From: Acidobacteria bacterium UBA2994
GTDB lineage: Bacteria; Acidobacteriota; Vicinamibacteria; Vicinamibacterales; UBA8438
Reading direction: 5' to 3'
NCBI GenBank assembly: GCA_002346545.1
Contig: DEAA01000044.1
Coordinates: forward strand, 28,404-92,403
Length of the DNA: 64,000 bases
Every line of letters begins with the position of its first letter. Positions within the stretch are counted from its first letter, which is position 1. The notes under the pieces were generated by a model, which saw only the letters and a list, made by a program, of their open reading frames with translations, was not told where the DNA came from and did no database searches. Made by a program: the position numbers and the translations under genes. This document shows positions 61,267-64,000 of this stretch, one piece after another.

Positions 61267-62580
61267 CTAGTCGTAGTACTCGAGGCCGAGGTGCGTGATG
61301 AGCTCTTCGCCGCGCATGTAGCGCAACGTGTTCTTTAGCTTCATGAGCTGAATGAAGAGGTCGTGCTCAGGATACAGCCCGGGGGCGTGAACCGGGCTCT
61401 TAAAGTAGAACGACAGCCACTCCTGGATGCCGCTCATGCCGGCCCGCTTGGCCAGATCGAGGAAAAGCACAAGATCGAGCACGATGGGCGCGGCGAGGAT
61501 ACTGTCGCGGCACAGGAAGTTGATCTTCAGCTGCATCGGATAGCCAAGCCACCCGACCAGATCAATGTTGTCCCAGCCTTCCTTATTGTCGCCACGCGGA
61601 GGGTAATAGTTGATGCGGACGACATGACAGAGTTCGTCGTACAGCTCCGGATAGAGGTCGGGCTGGAGGATATAGTCGAGTACCGACTTCTTGCTCTCCT
61701 CCTTCGTCTTGAACGACTCGGGATCGTCTAGCACCTCGCCATCCCGGTTCCCGAGGATGTTGGTCGAGTACCAGCCCGACACCCCGATAAGACGAGCCTT
61801 GAGCCCGGGCGCCACGATCGTCTTGATCAGGGTCTGACCGGTCTTCAGGTCTTTGCCGCACACCGGCGACCCCATATCGAGCGCCAGCTGATCGAGCGCA
61901 GGCACGTCGGCGCTGAGGTTCGGCGCAGCGTTCGCGTAGGGGATCCCCTCCTTCAAGGCCGCATAGGCGTAGACCATGCTCGACGAAATCTCGTCGGCAT
62001 TGGCCGCCATGGCCGCCTCGAACGCCTCGAGCGACTGGTGCGCATCGCTCGGTGTCATGAAGATCTCGGTGCTGCCGCACCAGATCATGACCAGCCGCTC
62101 GACGCTGTGCTCCTCCTTGAAGCGACGGATGTCGTCACGCAGCTGTTCGGCCAGATCGAGCTTGGTAGGGCCGGTCTTCACGTTGGTGCCAGCCAGACGT
62201 TTGACGTATTTCTGATCGAACACCGCCGGCCACGGCGTGATCGCCTCAAGTTCCGGGCGGATCTGCTCGAGGAGCGCCGGCTCGATCACGCCGGCGGTAG
62301 TGGCGGCCTCGAAGCCGTTCTCCTCGAAGATATCCCAGGCGCCGAACACGAGGTCGTCGAGCCCGGCAAGCTGCACAAACTCCTTGATGAGCGGCGAGCG
62401 TCCCTCGTTGCGTTTGCCTAGACGAACGGTGCCCATCTCTGCGAGCGAACCGATGGCCGGCGCCAAACCCCTGCGAATCAGCAGAGTGCCGGCGATGAAC
62501 GTGGTGCTGACCGCACCCATCCCGACAAGCAAGACTCCGAGCTTGCCCGAGGCGGGGGCGATTTCGACTGGGTGTTTCAC
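61267..62580 (-). CDS. ino1: Inositol-3-phosphate synthase
   Basis: This 437-residue NAD-dependent enzyme converts glucose-6-phosphate to myo-inositol-3-phosphate. The NAD site is GVLLVGMGAVSTTFIAGTL. Conserved later regions include GSPVCGKDLKTGQTLIKTIV, WYSTNILGNRDGEVL and NYYPPRGDNKEGWDNID. Inositol phosphate could feed phosphatidylinositol or inositol-based solute synthesis; no such gene is adjacent. It is followed 21 bases later by the small CCC-motif membrane protein. Confidence 0.94.
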   Translation of the reverse strand: MKHPVEIAPASGKLGVLLVGMGAVSTTFIAGTLLIRRGLAPAIGSLAEMGTVRLGKRNEGRSPLIKEFVQLAGLDDLVFGAWDIFEENGFEAATTAGVIEPALLEQIRPELEAITPWPAVFDQKYVKRLAGTNVKTGPTKLDLAEQLRDDIRRFKEEHSVERLVMIWCGSTEIFMTPSDAHQSLEAFEAAMAANADEISSSMVYAYAALKEGIPYANAAPNLSADVPALDQLALDMGSPVCGKDLKTGQTLIKTIVAPGLKARLIGVSGWYSTNILGNRDGEVLDDPESFKTKEESKKSVLDYILQPDLYPELYDELCHVVRINYYPPRGDNKEGWDNIDLVGWLGYPMQLKINFLCRDSILAAPIVLDLVLFLDLAKRAGMSGIQEWLSFYFKSPVHAPGLYPEHDLFIQLMKLKNTLRYMRGEELITHLGLEYYD

Positions 62581-62670
62581 GGCCGGTCACTATATCATGG
62601 CGCCCAGGGGGACCCGGACGCGGGCTCCGTCGTGACCGGAGCCCGCGTCGAGTCGGGTCGTCTCTCCAAC

Positions 62671-63243
62671 ATGTCCTTTTTCAAGAAGATCCGCGGAGAA
62701 GAGGACCTGCGTACGGTCATGACCGGCGTCAAGATGGGCGACCGTGTCCTCCAGGTGGGCGCCGAGGACCCTAAGCTCGCCGCGATGCTTGCGGCCAAGG
62801 TCGGATTGAGTGGCCAGGCGGCCGCGCTGGTCCCCGATCAGGGTGGGGCGGACCAGGTGAGCAAGGCCGCCGAACGCCAGGGCGTCCTCGTGGAAGTCAA
62901 AGTGGCGCCCCTGCGCACTCCACCCTTCGCTCAGGGCTGGTTCGACGCCGTCGTCGTGCCCGAACTGATTGGCTCGATGCGCCCTCACGAGCGTGTCGGC
63001 ACCCTACAGGCGGTAAACCAGGTGCTACGGGTGGGCGGCCGGGTGGTCGTGATCGAGACTGCGCCACGGGGTGGACTCGGAGCGCTGTTCTCCTCCCGCA
63101 CCATGGACCCGCACTACCGGAACCAGGGCGGTGCCGAAGCGGCCCTGAAGGCCGAAGGCTTCCACCCGGTTCGCACGCTGGCCGAGCGCGAGGGATGGCT
63201 ATTCACCGAGGGGATGAAGCCAGGTCAGGACGCCGGCGCCTGA
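62671..63243 (+). CDS. SAM-methyltransferase-like protein
   Basis: This 190-residue class I methyltransferase-fold protein has the motif I-like GDRVLQVGAEDPKLAAMLAAK, an acidic motif at the second strand that is weak, and WFDAVVVPELIGSMRP as a motif IV equivalent. VLRVGGRVVVIETAPRGG fits motif V/VI. The weak acidic residue at strand two leaves SAM binding uncertain. ATG 62671 begins MSFFKKIRGEED; the frame extends upstream to 62572 without support. Target unknown. Confidence 0.68.
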   Translation: MSFFKKIRGEEDLRTVMTGVKMGDRVLQVGAEDPKLAAMLAAKVGLSGQAAALVPDQGGADQVSKAAERQGVLVEVKVAPLRTPPFAQGWFDAVVVPELIGSMRPHERVGTLQAVNQVLRVGGRVVVIETAPRGGLGALFSSRTMDPHYRNQGGAEAALKAEGFHPVRTLAEREGWLFTEGMKPGQDAGA

Positions 63244-63352
63244 CCTCTGCAGGACACACTCACCCCCACCGACGGACGACCGTTTCACATCGGCGGCACC
63301 CCCTCGGCCAGCCGTACCCAAAGACCCGGCGTCAAATGTCCGAGAAGCCTAG

Positions 63353-63721
63353 TATTCGTGTTCTCTCGGACCCGGCAAGAGTCTTGCAATTCTGGAACCT
63401 CGACTACAGCGCGAGGTTGTGCCGGACCACACGGATCGGGCGCACCGCGCCGGACTGGAGGGCGAGATCTGGCTTGAGATTGTCGTGACCGCCGAGGGCT
63501 CGGTCGATAAGGTGCATGTACTCCGCAGGCTGGGATCGAGTCTAGATGAAGAAGCCGCATCGACGGTGCGACAATGGTGGTTCTCGCCGGCGAACAGCCA
63601 AGTCACCCCGGTGGCCGTGCTCGTCGAGGACGCTGTCGGTTTCTCGTTCGGTAGCGCGGACTTAGAGGTTCGCGCCGAGGAGACGGACGCATGGATATCG
63701 CGCTGTTCGCCGTTACCGTGA
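63353..63721 (+). pseudogene. TonB C-terminal domain fragment
   Basis: From the stop at 63350-63352 the frame reads LEPRLQREVVPDHTDRAHRA, GLEGEIWLEIVVTAEGSVDK, VHVLRRL, then AASTVRQWWFSPAN and VAVLVEDAVGFSFG. These match the C-terminal TonB domain (strands and helix that contact receptors). No membrane anchor or proline-rich spacer precedes it. Translation could only begin at GTG 63419, inside the domain. It is either a remnant of a TonB gene or a truncated protein without export signal. The end overlaps the next gene by 31 bases. Confidence 0.55.
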
Positions 63722-64000
63722 TCTCACTCACGATGGCCTTCGCGATGGGCATCGTGACCTGGCGTCTGCTGAGGGAAGAGCGGCGCCGGGCCGATGCAAG
63801 AATCGCCAGCCTGATGTCGGAGCTAGAACGCGTCCGCTCCGGCCGCCAGGAGCCCCTCGACCGACCCGCGGGCCGGCCAACCGCGCGTGGCGTGGGGGAC
63901 ACACCCCCGGACTCCATCTACACCGTCCCTTCCGGTAGACGCAGCATCCTGCCCGACAACGGACTGTTCGCCACTGAGGCCACCGATGCCCCCCCCCCGG
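63691..64000 (+). CDS. Membrane-anchored protein, cut by the window edge
   Basis: ATG 63691 opens a frame that runs off the end of the window (103 codons visible). It begins MDIALFAVTVISLTMAFAMG with one membrane segment, followed by a charged helix (LLREERRRADARIASL, ELERVRSGR) and then a low-complexity disordered stretch. I do not recognise it. It overlaps the TonB fragment end. Confidence 0.6.
   Translation, partial: MDIALFAVTVISLTMAFAMGIVTWRLLREERRRADARIASLMSELERVRSGRQEPLDRPAGRPTARGVGDTPPDSIYTVPSGRRSILPDNGLFATEATDAPPP

Overview
This 64 kb window is GC-rich, densely packed and chromosomal in character. It suggests a Gram-negative (diderm) bacterium, most likely from the Acidobacteriota (Vicinamibacteria-like). 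That placement is an inference. It rests on outer-membrane TonB-type receptors carrying an N-terminal carboxypeptidase-regulatory-like domain, futalosine-type menaquinone synthesis (mqnE), a bacterial deoxyhypusine-synthase-like enzyme, and several small proteins of a style I associate with that phylum. I see no prophage, insertion sequence, CRISPR array, rRNA or tRNA.

Layout, left to right. (1) 1-2 kb: Mn superoxide dismutase and mqnE, with a decayed YjbQ-like remnant. (2) 2.0-8.4 kb: a cobalamin riboswitch heads btuD-btuC-btuF-otsB-TonB receptor. (3) 8.4-11.5 kb: a two-component system reading towards that receptor, plus two small envelope proteins. (4) 11.5-18.5 kb, minus strand: a sulfur-mobilisation operon, cysM-rhodanese, JAMM protease, CysO-like carrier, MoeZ-type E1, then iscR-iscS-iscA and otsA. 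(5) 18.6-22.4 kb: rmuC, an aminotransferase and a CoA-transferase, followed by a dead outer-membrane barrel gene. (6) 22.8-27.3 kb: a five-gene minus-strand operon (multicopper oxidase, ZIP transporter, cupredoxin, two unknowns) divergent from a DtxR-type regulator, with an inverted-repeat operator over the promoter. (7) 27.6-30.8 kb: queD, a DHS-like gene, a Fis-domain remnant and small envelope or disordered proteins. (8) 31-38 kb: argRH divergent from argCBDJF, with readable promoters and an ARG box. (9) 38-41 kb: purE, purD, rpsU and a STAS protein. (10) 41-48 kb: a glycan operon with a UbiA-type prenyltransferase, a disordered basic protein and four GT4 glycosyltransferases in two paralogous pairs. 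(11) 48-56 kb: a sigma-54 regulator, a PDZ-GAF-PAS histidine kinase, a plugless TonB-like barrel and its secreted neighbour. (12) 56-64 kb: gpmI, a methylmalonyl-CoA-mutase large subunit, an orphan ABC ATPase, inositol-3-phosphate synthase, a SAM-methyltransferase-like protein, a TonB C-terminal fragment and an edge-truncated membrane protein.

Functional links. B12 import (region 2) can supply the B12-dependent mutase (region 12). The CysO-type cysteine pathway feeds sulfur to the Isc genes in the same operon. OtsA and OtsB form a trehalose pathway split between two operons. The metal operon, with a predicted metal-responsive repressor and operator, is the best candidate here for a little-described system.
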